From contig JAREWP010000043.1 in assembly GCA_029001845.1 (NCBI GenBank), positions 1 through 64,000 of the forward strand: a stretch of DNA of 64,000 bases, written 5' to 3'. This DNA comes from Candidatus Magnetocorallium paracelense. GTDB lineage: Bacteria > Nitrospirota > Thermodesulfovibrionia > Thermodesulfovibrionales > Magnetobacteriaceae. Below the pieces are notes generated by a model. It was not told the DNA's origin and searched no databases. It was given only the letters and a program-made list of their open reading frames with translations. This document shows positions 8,201 to 17,206 of the stretch, piece by piece; within the stretch, counting starts at the first letter, position 1; each line of letters begins with the position of its first letter. A program made the position numbers and the translations under genes.

Positions 8201-9685
8201 ATGGCGGTAGACGTCTTATTCATACATCCGGGCAACCAAAAAAAGACATACCAGGACCTCTCTAAAGAATACACAGCAATAGCCACCCCTGTATGGGCCG
8301 CCCTAATCGCCGATTATCTGCGTAACAGAGATATCGATACAGCCATATTCGATGTAAATATCGAAGGGTGGGATGAAAACGATCCTCAGGCAATTGCATC
8401 GAGCTACGATCCGGATCTTATCGTATTGATGGTTTACGGCCATAATCCTTCCGCCTCTACCCAGACCATGCCCGCCGCCGGTCGAATAGCAAGGGATATA
8501 AAGAAATACAACAGAGACATACCGGTTGCAATGGGAGGGATTCATCCTTCGGCGCTTCCTGAAAAGACTCTGCAAGAGGAAGAGATAGATTTCGTTATTC
8601 AGGGAGAAGGCCCTTATACGGTGTACGATCTGATAAACGCCTTAAAAGGTAAATCCGATCTTAAAGACGCTCGCGGACTCTGGTACCTTAAAGAGGGATT
8701 ACCCTCTTTTTCGACTCCTGCCCCGAATATATCGAATCTCGATGATGAACTTGGCAGTTACGCCTGGGACCTTTTGCCTTCATTGACCAAATACAGAGCG
8801 CACAATATGCATTGTTTTCAGGATTTTTATAAAAGCGAGACAGAGGACTTTTCGGACATCCGCTCTCCCTATGTCTCTATGAACACATCGCTCGGTTGCC
8901 CCTATTCGTGCAGCTACTGTTGTATAAACGCCATATTTGGTAAGCCGCGAATCAATTACTGGTCACTCGATACTGTCATGACCTGGATGGATACTCTTTA
9001 TAATGAATACGGTGTAAAAAATGTACGATTCGATGACGAACTTTTTATACTATCCTCTGAGAGAGTGGAGAAATTTTGTAATATGATTATCGACAGAGGT
9101 TATGACATGAACTTCTGGGTATACGGACGTGTGGATACAATAAAGGACTCCCTCTTAAAGAAGATGAAAAAAGCAGGTATCAACTGGATATGTCTGGGTA
9201 TCGAATCGGGTAATGAAAATGTAAGAGAGGGAGTCAATAAAAAAATTAAAAAAGACATTAAAGAGGTAGTGTCGGAAATTCAGGCAAACGGCATTTATGT
9301 ACTTGGCAATTATATGTTCGGTCTTCCTGACGACGATCTCCATACAATGGAAGAGACTCTGAAGCTGGCCATGGAATTGAATTGCGAGTACGCCAATTTT
9401 TATACGGTTATGGCCTATCCGGGATCGCAGCTTTACAATCAGGCCGCAAAGCGTCCCGACTGCCTGCCGCCAAACTGGGGAGGTTATTCTCAGCTAAGCT
9501 ATGAAACCATGCCGCTGCCCACGAAAAACACCTCCGCCGGAGAGGTGCTCAGGTTCAGGGATGAAGCCTTTTACAGGTATCACACAAACCCGGTCTATTT
9601 AAGTATGATAGAGGAGAAATTCGGTGCTCCTGTCAGAAGACATATCGAAAAGATGCTGGATGTAAAAATAAAAAGAAAATTATAA
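8201..9685 (+). CDS. cobalamin-binding radical SAM protein
   Basis: The 494-residue protein has an N-terminal B12-binding Rossmann domain (VLFIHPGNQKK, LIVLMVYGHNPSAS, VAMGGIHPSALPEKTL) and a radical SAM core with the cluster motif GCPYSCSYCCINAIFG (CxxxCxxC) near residue 235. NWICLGIESGNENVREGVNK and YVLGNYMFGLPDDDLHTMEE are typical of the family. Class B enzymes of this form methylate or rearrange unactivated carbons; some lack methyltransferase activity. Its place between two sugar epimerases suggests it modifies a sugar, or the lipid that carries it. The substrate is unknown. Confidence 0.85.
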   Translation: MAVDVLFIHPGNQKKTYQDLSKEYTAIATPVWAALIADYLRNRDIDTAIFDVNIEGWDENDPQAIASSYDPDLIVLMVYGHNPSASTQTMPAAGRIARDIKKYNRDIPVAMGGIHPSALPEKTLQEEEIDFVIQGEGPYTVYDLINALKGKSDLKDARGLWYLKEGLPSFSTPAPNISNLDDELGSYAWDLLPSLTKYRAHNMHCFQDFYKSETEDFSDIRSPYVSMNTSLGCPYSCSYCCINAIFGKPRINYWSLDTVMTWMDTLYNEYGVKNVRFDDELFILSSERVEKFCNMIIDRGYDMNFWVYGRVDTIKDSLLKKMKKAGINWICLGIESGNENVREGVNKKIKKDIKEVVSEIQANGIYVLGNYMFGLPDDDLHTMEETLKLAMELNCEYANFYTVMAYPGSQLYNQAAKRPDCLPPNWGGYSQLSYETMPLPTKNTSAGEVLRFRDEAFYRYHTNPVYLSMIEEKFGAPVRRHIEKMLDVKIKRKL

Positions 9686-9696
9686 GTCGTTACAAA

Positions 9697-10593
9697 TTGA
9701 AAATATTAATAACATATCCCGATTCTTTCCCTGGCGTCTTTTTAAAGAAGAGCTTAGAAAACTCTTATGAGATTATAGACAAAAAGACAGATTATGAAGA
9801 CATTGAGGCGGTCAGAAAAATACTTGCAGAGACCTCGCCGGATGTGATAATTCTCAATGTACCCTTTAGCGGCGGTATACAACTGAATATCGAGCGACCT
9901 GCTTTACTGATTACAAAAAACACGACTGCTCAGTTGAATACAATCGTCTGCGCTTTTGAACATGAGATCGGGAAGTTATTTTTTATTGGCAGTTCTTGTA
10001 TGTATCCGCGTAATTTCAATGAAAGCATGTCAGAGAAAGACCTCTTTTCCGGCCCCCTTGAAGAGACAAACCTGGCATACGCCACTTCAAAAATATCGGG
10101 TTGGCAGTTGTGTAAGGCATACAATAAAGAGCACGGAACGAAGTACAGGACTCTTATACCTGCCAATCTCTTTGGCGAACATGACGACTTCAGCGTTGAA
10201 AACGCTCATGTCATAGGAGCACTGCTTAACAGATTTCACAAAGCAAAAAAAGAAGACAGGAAGGTGGTTACTGTCTGGGGTACGGGAGAGCCGGTGAGGG
10301 ATTTTCTCTATGCCGGAGATTTCGCCGATGCCGTACGCTTCTGCCTGGAACAAGACCTCTCTTGGGAAGAGATGAACATCGGGTCCGGCAGGGGGCATTC
10401 AATAAAGGAACTTGTAGAGATAATTGCGGAAATTGTCGACTACAGGGGAGAAATAAAATATGATACAACAAAGCCTGACGGAATGAAGGTTAAGGTATTG
10501 AATTCGGAGAGGATCAATCAGGCAGGGTGGAGTCCGACAACCTCACTGAAAGAATCGATGGAAAAGACATATGAATGGTATAAAGGGAGATAA
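9697..10593 (+). CDS. GDP-fucose-synthase-like SDR epimerase/reductase
   Basis: The 298-residue protein lacks a clean GxxGxxG N-terminus (it begins LKILITYPDSFPGVFLKKSL). It matches the GDP-4-keto-6-deoxymannose epimerase-reductase (Fcl/WcaG) pattern through IGSSCMYPRNFNESMSEKDL, GPLEETNLAYATSKISGW (YxxxK), RTLIPANLFGEHDDF, HVIGALLNRFHKAK and VWGTGEPVRDFLYAGDFADA. Fcl enzymes epimerise C3/C5 and reduce C4 of a GDP-4-keto sugar. With HddA/HddC next door, a modified GDP-heptose is a plausible substrate. The start is TTG 9697 with a weak ribosome site; the degenerate nucleotide-binding loop is a real oddity. Confidence 0.75.
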   Translation: MKILITYPDSFPGVFLKKSLENSYEIIDKKTDYEDIEAVRKILAETSPDVIILNVPFSGGIQLNIERPALLITKNTTAQLNTIVCAFEHEIGKLFFIGSSCMYPRNFNESMSEKDLFSGPLEETNLAYATSKISGWQLCKAYNKEHGTKYRTLIPANLFGEHDDFSVENAHVIGALLNRFHKAKKEDRKVVTVWGTGEPVRDFLYAGDFADAVRFCLEQDLSWEEMNIGSGRGHSIKELVEIIAEIVDYRGEIKYDTTKPDGMKVKVLNSERINQAGWSPTTSLKESMEKTYEWYKGR

Positions 10594-10676
10594 AGGGGGG
10601 TAATGGTTGGCTGTTTTCGGTTTACAGTCAGGAAAACTTTATAAGCCTTAACTCACGATGGGCAACATTTTTTATT

Positions 10677-11696
10677 ATGATTATTAGTAAAACACCTTTT
10701 CGAGTATCCTTTTTTGGCGGAGGAACGGATTATCCTGTGTGGTTTCATGAAAACGGCGGGGCCGCGCTCTCGACGACGATAGATAAATATTGTTACATCA
10801 GCTGCCGCTACCTTCCGCCTTTTTTCGACTACAGGCACAGAATCGTCTACTCCAAGACCGAACAGATTACTGAAATTGACGATATCGATCATCCCGCTGT
10901 CAGGGAGGTCTTCCGCTTCATGGATCTCAAAAGGGGAGTTGAAATACATCACGACGGTGACCTCCCTGCCAGAACCGGCCTTGGGTCCAGTTCATCTTTC
11001 ACTGTAGGTTTGTTGCATACCCTTTATGCCTTAAATGGGAGAATGGTGACAAAGGATCAACTTGCAAAAGAGGCTATTTATGTAGAGCAGGGAATGATTA
11101 AGGAAAATGTCGGTTCCCAGGACCAGATAGCAGCCGCATTCGGAGGATTCAATAAAATAATCTTTCACAGAGACGGATCGTTTAGTGTGAATCCGCTCTT
11201 TCTGACGAATAATAAATTAAAAGAACTTCAGGATCATCTGATGCTTTTTTTCACCGGTTTTTCCAGAAACGCCTCTGATATCGCCGGAGAGCAGATAAAA
11301 AAGACGCCTCTCAAAAAAAGGGAGCTTCACAGAATGCATGAAATGGTTGATCAGGCCATATCCATTTTGGGAAACGATAATACCGATATTTGCGATTTCG
11401 GCAGGCTTTTGCACGAATCATGGACAATTAAACGGGGCTTGACAGATCGTATAACCACTTCCCATATCGATGAAATATATGAAGCCGCTTACAGCGCCGG
11501 TGCATTGGGAGGGAAACTATTGGGCGCCGGAGGCGGAGGGTTTATGGTGATATTTGCTAAACCTGAAAACCAGGACCTTATTAAAGAGAAATTAAGCGAC
11601 CTCCTCCTTGTACCTTTTCAGTTCGAGACATCGGGTAGCCAAATCATTATCTACCAACCGAATCTGTCATATTGTATCGATGACTACTGTACCTGA
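10677..11696 (+). CDS. GHMP-family sugar kinase, HddA-like (heptose 7-phosphate kinase)
   Basis: The 339-residue protein opens ISKTPFRVSFFGGGTDYPVW, the characteristic N-terminus of D-glycero-D-manno-heptose 7-phosphate kinase and related sugar kinases. It has the ATP loop LPARTGLGSSSSFTVGLL near residue 100 and the GHMP C-terminal motif LGGKLLGAGGGGFMVIF. HddA phosphorylates C1 of heptose 7-phosphate in the GDP-heptose route used for S-layer and capsule glycans. The next gene is the matching nucleotidyltransferase and overlaps by 17 bases. L-fucose kinase-type relatives share these motifs, so the sugar is an inference. Confidence 0.8.
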   Translation: MIISKTPFRVSFFGGGTDYPVWFHENGGAALSTTIDKYCYISCRYLPPFFDYRHRIVYSKTEQITEIDDIDHPAVREVFRFMDLKRGVEIHHDGDLPARTGLGSSSSFTVGLLHTLYALNGRMVTKDQLAKEAIYVEQGMIKENVGSQDQIAAAFGGFNKIIFHRDGSFSVNPLFLTNNKLKELQDHLMLFFTGFSRNASDIAGEQIKKTPLKKRELHRMHEMVDQAISILGNDNTDICDFGRLLHESWTIKRGLTDRITTSHIDEIYEAAYSAGALGGKLLGAGGGGFMVIFAKPENQDLIKEKLSDLLLVPFQFETSGSQIIIYQPNLSYCIDDYCT

Positions 11697-12402
11697 ACCT
11701 GAAGAAACGGACGTTTTAATTTTGTGCGGAGGCAGAGGCGTCAGACTCCAATCGATAGTCAATGACAGACCAAAGCCCATGGCCGATATTAACGCCCGTC
11801 CCTTCCTCGATATTCTGATCGAAAACATCGCCTCCTTTGGGTTTAAGAGATTTATCCTCTGCGCCGGTTATAAGGCCGACTATATTGAGAAATATTACAA
11901 AAACAGAGAATCCTCTCTTTCTATAATAATATCCAAAGAAGATATCCCCATGGGAACTGCCGGCGCTTTGAAACAGGCAGAGCAATTTATAGGGAGTAAT
12001 ATTTTCCTGGCAATGAACGGTGACTCCTTCTGCTCCGTCGATTACAAAGATTTTTTAGACTTTCATGTCAATACAATGCACCCTCTCTCAATAGCTCTTG
12101 TCCCAAGCGATGAGAACAGCAAGGACTATGGTCTTGTAACTCTGGACAAAAATCGATTTATCACAAGCTTTAGCGAAAAGGCTGCAACGAAAGGAACAGG
12201 ATATATTAACGGAGGTATATACTTTTTTCAAAAAAAGATACTCCAATATATTCCCGCCGGCAGGGAGTATTCCCTGGAAAAAGAGTTATTCCCGAAAATG
12301 ATTGAAAAAGGCGTCAGCGGATATGTTACAAAGGGGAAATTTATAGATATTGGTACTCCTGAACGTTATGAGTACTCAAAGGTTTATTTAGAAGGTATAT
12401 AA
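11680..12402 (+). CDS. sugar-1-phosphate nucleotidyltransferase, HddC-like
   Basis: The 240-residue protein has VLILCGGRGVRLQSIVNDRPKPMADINARPFLD at its N-terminus, the GGxGxRL and KPM signature of nucleotidyltransferases. LAMNGDSFCSVDYKDFLDFH supplies the metal-binding Asp. HddC transfers GMP to D-glycero-alpha-D-manno-heptose 1-phosphate. I place the start at ATG 11680, giving the standard N-terminus; a longer in-frame start at 11608 lies deep inside the kinase gene. It is the last gene of the operon. The nucleotide (GTP or CTP) is not fixed by sequence alone. Confidence 0.8.
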   Translation: MTTVPEPEETDVLILCGGRGVRLQSIVNDRPKPMADINARPFLDILIENIASFGFKRFILCAGYKADYIEKYYKNRESSLSIIISKEDIPMGTAGALKQAEQFIGSNIFLAMNGDSFCSVDYKDFLDFHVNTMHPLSIALVPSDENSKDYGLVTLDKNRFITSFSEKAATKGTGYINGGIYFFQKKILQYIPAGREYSLEKELFPKMIEKGVSGYVTKGKFIDIGTPERYEYSKVYLEGI

Positions 12403-12669
12403 GAAATATAAGGATACCCGGGCAAGGTGTTAACCTTGTATAATAAAAAGCATAGACAAAAGGTTATAAAGAAATAATAAAAAAGCTTTCTTCAATTCGG
12501 TAAAATCATGATAAAGTTGGAAGAGAAGGATTCAGCTTTGGGTTTTGAACCTGTTTTTTAGTATCTTCCTTCCACCAGGTTTAAGTCGTATAATAACATG
12601 GTGCACAGACACCGCATTGTGCAAGGATAATGATGCCTGGAAACTTTTTTCAACCGCAAAGGAGACTTT

Positions 12670-13089
12670 ATGGAGAACTATTACATGGGTATTGACGTGA
12701 GCAAAGGTTATGCCGACTTTGTTATAAAAGACAGTCATAAAAAAGTTGTTAAAAACAATTTTCAACTTGATGACACTTTTGACGGGCACAGCCTTCTTTA
12801 CAACATCCTTTCCGATTTTTTAAAAGATCATCCGGGTTCCCGTGTGTATGCGGCAGTTGAAAGCACCGGCGCATATGAAAACAATTGGTACAGTCATTTG
12901 CTTACATTTCAAGGAACCTTAAATACTCGGACAGCCAGGTTAAACCCTCTTGGTGTCAGCGCCAACAGCAGGGCCGCTCTGAAGCGCACCATAACCGACA
13001 AAATAAGCGATGAAAACATTGCCGACTATATGATCAGTCATACCGAAAAAATTTCTTATCAACAACAAGACCCCATTATCTGTCAATAA
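12670..13089 (+). pseudogene. IS110-family transposase, N-terminal remnant
   Basis: The 139 residues are the N-terminal DEDD catalytic part of IS110 transposases: YYMGIDVSKGYADFVIKD at the start (first Asp), AAVESTGAYENNWYSHLL (the Glu) and NPLGVSANSRAALKRTITDKISDENIADYM (the later acidic residues). Full-length enzymes are near 350-400 residues with a C-terminal serine-containing domain, which is missing; the frame ends at a stop and nothing resembling the C-terminal domain follows. The element is therefore dead unless complemented. Confidence 0.75.
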
Positions 13090-13999
13090 CTTGTGTCCCT
13101 AATTAATTCCCATTGAGGAAGTATCTAAATTGAAATTAATAAGGTATAAAATTAAATATAGTGAAAAGATGACAGGCACAGAATAATAAGTAAAGTAACT
13201 AACACAACAACTAAACAGAAAAAATATTTTAACATGATAGGATTGAAGCCGCCGATGAGTCTGGAGAGGTTTAGTATGGTGGAGAAAGAAAAAAGCTAAA
13301 CCAGCATGAATCAAGGGGTTGCGCCATTTTACTGTCTAATTACAGAAATCCTTTCACATATTCACACCTCATTTACTGCAACTGTAATTTAAACATTATA
13401 TTTAAGAAACAGCAGTTAGACTATATTATTCAGCTATTTAGTGTCTGAGAGAAAAAGGCTTTATTTTATTCAAGGCAAGCAGACAAATTACCTGAAAAAT
13501 TCAAAATACGGGTAAATTTAACTTTGCACCGAGCAATATAACAATTAAAAATAATTTTTCACTGTTTGCAGACAAGTCATTTACAATAAATGAACACTAT
13601 TATGCTATAGGTGCATAAACAGACCAAGTTATTTTTGAGTACCCCCTAACCTGCATAAAAAAAATGAACATTCCTATCCAATCAAGTTATTTGATTGATC
13701 TTTTTTCAGCCTAAATACCGGAGTAGTTACCGTTAGCCTTGAATGGATTGAATAGAAAAATTTTTACGGCGTAGTGGTGTAGGAGTCTTATATTTGTGGA
13801 GTATCACGGACAGCTCAGGCTGTCCATGCTACCTTAGTATTAGTGTTGCCCTGTGGCGCCAGCTTCTTTCTGTTTATATCTCAGGAAACTCAATCCACTT
13901 ACAATGGATATGTTATAAAGAAGCCGATAAAATATATTTAACAGTTTGATATCGCTTTGCTTTATATTTATAAGTATTTCAGCTCTGTATATTCGATAA
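13090..13999. other. long intergenic stretch, no gene seen
   Basis: About 900 AT-rich bases have no frame with convincing coding character on either strand. The one notable structure is a short perfect hairpin (GGACAG/CTGTCC, about 13809-13826). The stretch probably contains the decayed right part of the IS110 copy and the downstream region of rpsI. Confidence 0.5.
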
Positions 14000-14392
14000 T
14001 TATCTTTTGGAAAACTGGAATCTCTTTCTTGCGCCTTTCTGACCGTATTTCTTTCTCTCTTTTTCTCGAGAGTCTCTGGTAAGAAAGCCTTCTTTTTTGA
14101 GTCTCGATCGAAGATCTATGTCGTAACTGAGTAAGGCCTTTGCTATTCCGTGTCTTATTGCACCTGCCTGCCCTGCAAGACCTCCGCCATTTACATTGGC
14201 CATAACATCGAATTTTCCGACAAGTCCGGTCATCTCGAGTGGTTGAGTAATTATCATCCTCAATATCTCTCTCGGGAAATAGTTTTCGAAATCTCTGTTG
14301 TTGATTTTGAACTCCCCTTTACCGTCCTTGAGTATAACTCTGGCAACCGAGTTTTTACGTTTTCCTGTAGCTGTGTGTCTGATTTCCGCCAT
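14000..14392 (-). CDS. rpsI: 30S ribosomal protein S9
   Basis: The 130-residue protein has the S9 N-terminus ([15 protein letters not shown]), the [20 protein letters not shown] core and the hallmark basic end [17 protein letters not shown], whose terminal K-R reaches the tRNA in the ribosomal P site. Length is standard for the family. It lies 12 bases downstream of rplM in the universal L13-S9 operon and is read from the same promoter. Confidence 0.97.
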   Translation of the reverse strand: MAEIRHTATGKRKNSVARVILKDGKGEFKINNRDFENYFPREILRMIITQPLEMTGLVGKFDVMANVNGGGLAGQAGAIRHGIAKALLSYDIDLRSRLKKEGFLTRDSREKERKKYGQKGARKRFQFSKR

Positions 14393-14404
14393 TTATCTCT
14401 CCGT

Positions 14405-14833
14405 TTATATTGTTAGTGGCTCAGGCTGCTGCGCCGCATGGGGATGTTCCGGCCCTTTGTATACTTTAAGTTTTTTCAGCATTGCCCTTCCAAGTCTGTT
14501 TTTTGGCAGCATGCCCCATACAGCGGATTTAATAACCCTGTCAGGATTCTTTTCAAGTCTCCTCTTTAGCGATTCCGACTTAATACCACCGGGATAACCG
14601 GAATGATGATAATAAAATTTTTGCAGGAGCTTTTTTCCTGTAACCTTTATTTTATCTGCGTTTACGACTACGATAAAATCTCCGGTATCGCTGTTTGGTG
14701 TAAATACAGGCTTATGTTTGCCGCGAAGGCGAACAGCGACATTTGTGGCGAGCCTGCCCAGAATCCTGTCTTTCGCATCAATGACATACCACTTTCTCTC
14801 GACTTCCGATTTCTTTGCAAATTTGGTTTTCAT
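14405..14833 (-). CDS. rplM: 50S ribosomal protein L13
   Basis: The 142-residue protein shows [21 protein letters not shown] at the start, [34 protein letters not shown] and [34 protein letters not shown], all L13 signatures. I start it at the ATG at 14833 with GGAAGG upstream. A longer frame from 14890 would add 19 residues that L13 proteins do not have. It is first in the rplM-rpsI operon. Confidence 0.97.
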   Translation of the reverse strand: MKTKFAKKSEVERKWYVIDAKDRILGRLATNVAVRLRGKHKPVFTPNSDTGDFIVVVNADKIKVTGKKLLQKFYYHHSGYPGGIKSESLKRRLEKNPDRVIKSAVWGMLPKNRLGRAMLKKLKVYKGPEHPHAAQQPEPLTI

Positions 14834-14892
14834 TTTTAGGCACCTTCCAGTTTCTTTGGTATAATCCGTTATAATTAGCCTTTGAAACAAAT

Positions 14893-14922
14893 ATGATAAT
14901 AAAAGAGTTATCCAAATGTCAA
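14893..14922 (-). promoter_or_regulatory. sigma70 promoter of rplM-rpsI
   Basis: On the minus strand TTGACA (14922-14917) is perfect and TATCAT (14898-14893) is one base from consensus, with an 18-base spacer. Transcription would start near 14886, some 53 bases before the rplM ATG. Confidence 0.7.
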
Positions 14923-15672
14923 TAAAAATTATACGACCACTGTGGGTGCTTGTTCCGAAAACAGACTAAGCGTACCGGAAGCAGCAGTGATGTCCTGCCA
15001 AAACAAGCTGAAACTCGTAAACTCAAACACCACCTTCTTCCTGTAAACTCGATAGATCATGACTGTTTATCCTGCAATCCGGTCAAAAATTTCTGCGTAG
15101 ATAATATATTTATGTATTTTTTATGCTGTTTATTGTAACTGTTCACTGTGATCTGAGGTCAGAGGTCAGTTGAAGGTAAATGGGACTTTTTTTGTTGAAT
15201 TTCATGAGCAAAATTGGAATTTCCACCCTTTTCGGCGTGCTTGCCATGAAGAATCTCTTTATACAGACCACCGATCCCTGAACTCTGTGAATCAGCAAAT
15301 TCCGGTGAAAAAAGGAATCAGGCGCAGGAAGGATTTTCAGAGAAAATAAGAATAATTTTTCGTAAAGATCACTTCTGAAAGTAGGGAGAGCCGGGTGCAT
15401 GACAAAATTTATCACTCCGTCAGCAGAGAAGACATCGGAGACGAAGAAAGATTTTCCCTCGTTTAGTCAAAGAAATAACACAGAATTTATCGATAAGGGA
15501 ATTGGTATGAAAGACATCGGGTGGATATTTACCGAGAATACTTGTAACCCATCGGTGGAATTTATAGTGTTTAACAGGAGAGAAAATTCTTCTGCAAGTT
15601 GAATGAGGATGCGGCTCAGGGTCTTCCCTTTTTAGGAGGACTCAAAGGCCGGAAAACTTTCGCAATAAGTTA
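14923..15672. other. long intergenic stretch with a short dispersed repeat
   Basis: I see no gene family here; short open frames on both strands lack recognisable content. At about 15136-15190, CTGTTCACTGTGATCTGAGGTCAGA is followed by GTTGAAGGTAAATGGGACTT. The same sequence recurs with a few changes at about 26643-26692, just before glmM. Fragments of a decayed gene may lie around 15400-15600, but this is unproven. Confidence 0.4.
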
Positions 15673-16180
15673 AAGCGGGAATTCCTCGATTTTTGATTTC
15701 TGCTTGCAAAGATGTTTCCGTGAAATCACCCCTTTGATTTGTCTGATATTAGATTTGTATCATCTCCGATGGCCCGTTGAAACCGGTATTAAGGACTTGA
15801 TAGAAAATTATTTTTTGAATAAGCCTACCGGAACTTCACCGGAAAAGGTTGAAGTTCACTACTATTGTATTATGCCGGCAAGATTGGCTATAGATTATTT
15901 TCTATCAGTACTTTATGCACCTCAATGGCGAACACCTGAAGATTGGGAGTGTGTGTTGTCCACTATACGCACAAGCATTTTCAGTAATCAAAATTGTGAA
16001 ATGACTCTTGATGAGTCAGGTGACTTTTTGATAACCTATTTGGATGGTGACAATAATTATGGCATAAAGAAAAGGCTCGCAAATTTATTTAAGCAACATA
16101 AGAATTTGGGATTAAATAAAGTTTCCTGGTGGGGTGGGAAAGGTGTTCAAATAGAAATCAAAAAACAATATGACTTCTAA
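15673..16180 (+). pseudogene. DDE-type transposase, C-terminal remnant
   Basis: The frame opens after a TAA at about 15670 and reads LILDLYHLRWPVETGIKDLI, FLNKPTGTSPEKVEVHYYCI and LAIDYFLSVL. This is the YxxRWxxE..K catalytic-Glu region of IS4-like DDE transposases. It ends normally at 16180. The N-terminal two thirds, with both catalytic Asp residues, are missing and not found upstream. I cannot assign the IS subgroup with confidence. Confidence 0.6.
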
Positions 16181-16233
16181 CCACAGACTTGAAATCGCCC
16201 CGATAACGTGGCGCTGAAATCAGCCTGGAAATG

Positions 16234-16303
16234 TCTGATTTTTTTGAGTACTTTTGATTTGTGATTGTTTTTTCAGTTTTTGCCGGATTAACTGAGTTCT
16301 GGG
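16234..16303. repeat. about 65-bp repeat, inverted copy at 40438-40503
   Basis: TTTTTTTGAGTACTTTTGAT and its continuation through TTGCCGGATTAACTGAGTTC reappear as the reverse complement at 40438-40503 with only scattered differences. No coding content is evident. Confidence 0.55.
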
Positions 16304-16336
16304 GATAGTCGTAACAAGTTCCTGAATGATCAAAAA

Positions 16337-16380
16337 AATTGTTGCCTTTATGCGCACAATTTTATTTATAGCGACTAATG
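16337..16380. repeat. solitary end of the 26093-26206 inverted-repeat element
   Basis: ATTGTTGCCTTTATGCGCAC and the following AATTTTATTTATAGCGACTAA match the left arm of the element at 26093-26136 with few changes. The opposite arm is absent here, so this is a broken copy. Confidence 0.5.
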
Positions 16381-16479
16381 TATATGAAATTAGTCCTTCC
16401 GACATCGAGAATCCAATTCTCTCTTGCTCTTTTTTATAAAAAGGGATAAACTATTTTTATTATTATCCGCAGTTAGTCA

Positions 16480-16668
16480 ATGATACAAAAAGTAGTAAAG
16501 AAACATAGATTAAGCGATGATGCAGCGATTAAGAGAGATCTGGCTTTTTGGTTGAGCAGATCCGCTGAAGATCGTGTTTCGACAGTGGAGATTTTAAGAA
16601 GGCAATATGATGGAAATACAGCAAGACTTCAGAGATCTGTTAGAGTTATTCAACGTACAAAAAGTTGA
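16480..16668 (+). CDS. small protein upstream of a nucleotidyltransferase, possible partner
   Basis: The 62-residue basic protein contains KKHRLSDDAAIKRDLAFWLS, DRVSTVEILRRQYDGNTARL and QRSVRVIQRTKS. The pattern 'RvxxVExLRRQxxGxxxRLqR' is common in small proteins encoded just before nucleotidyltransferase genes. It overlaps the next gene by 62 bases, which implies translational coupling. A partner or regulator in a toxin-antitoxin-like module is my inference; the function is unknown. No strong ribosome site is visible at its ATG. Confidence 0.6.
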   Translation: MIQKVVKKHRLSDDAAIKRDLAFWLSRSAEDRVSTVEILRRQYDGNTARLQRSVRVIQRTKS

Positions 16669-17056
16669 GTATCTGATAGTCGGTGGCTATGCCATAGCTT
16701 TTCATGGAGCTCCCCGCTATACAGGAGATATAGATATTTACGTCAAACCTGATCATCTAAATGCTCAAAACATTATGACTTCTCTGGATAAGTTTGGTTT
16801 TGGATTTTTTGGTCTTACAGTAGAGGATTTTAAATATCCTGATAATGTTGTCCAGTTGGGCGTACCACCGGTTCGAGTAGATATTATTACCTCCATTACC
16901 GGAGTTTCATGGGAAAAGGCTTTTTCCGGGAGAGTTGAAGGAAAATACGGGGATATTCCTGTCTATTATATCGGTCGTAAGGAAATTATATTGAACAAGC
17001 GTGCTACGGGAAGAAAAAAGGATATGTCCGATTTGGAGGCTTTAGGTGAAACATAA
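16607..17056 (+). CDS. nucleotidyltransferase-fold protein (AbiEii/DUF6036-like)
   Basis: The 149-residue protein shows YLIVGGYAIAFHGAPRYTGDIDIYVKP (the hG[GS]...DxDhh signature of the pol-beta-like nucleotidyltransferase fold) followed by VRVDIITSITGVSW, the third Asp strand. KRATGRKKDMSDLEAL is the typical C-terminal 'KxxAgRxKDxxDlxxL' helix of the DUF6036/AbiEii-like group. All three catalytic acids are present. Members are often toxin or antitoxin components that modify tRNA or protein. The start is one of two tandem ATGs at 16607/16610 inside the preceding gene. Confidence 0.75.
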   Translation: MMEIQQDFRDLLELFNVQKVEYLIVGGYAIAFHGAPRYTGDIDIYVKPDHLNAQNIMTSLDKFGFGFFGLTVEDFKYPDNVVQLGVPPVRVDIITSITGVSWEKAFSGRVEGKYGDIPVYYIGRKEIILNKRATGRKKDMSDLEALGET

Positions 17057-17072
17057 GAAATAATCGTAAAAA

Positions 17073-17199
17073 CAGCAGTCAGCTAAGAAAAATCAAAGCG
17101 TTACGTTAAAAACAACACTCACCCAAAGTGATATGCCGGTATTATGCAAAACGTTGAAAACAGAGGGCTGACAGCTGAATGCTGATGGCTGACTGCTGC
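17073..17199. repeat. dispersed palindromic repeat, copy 1 (type A)
   Basis: The left end CAGCAGTCAGCTAAG is answered on the right by GCTGATGGCTGACTGCTG. The interior has AGTGATATGCCGGTATTATG and CAAAACGTTGAAAACAG, shared nearly exactly with the copy at 21912-22047. See copies at 24659, 40157, 58879 and 60127. Confidence 0.75.
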
Positions 17200-17206
17200 T
17201 TTTAGT

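Noticed and set aside
13099-13314. 71-codon minus-strand frame beside the IS110 remnant
   Set aside because: It is AT-rich, with no ribosome site and no similarity pattern; most likely chance.
15143-15602. Open frames of 67-90 codons on both strands
   Set aside because: Neither shows a family motif, a good ribosome site or operon context; kept only as possible decayed DNA.
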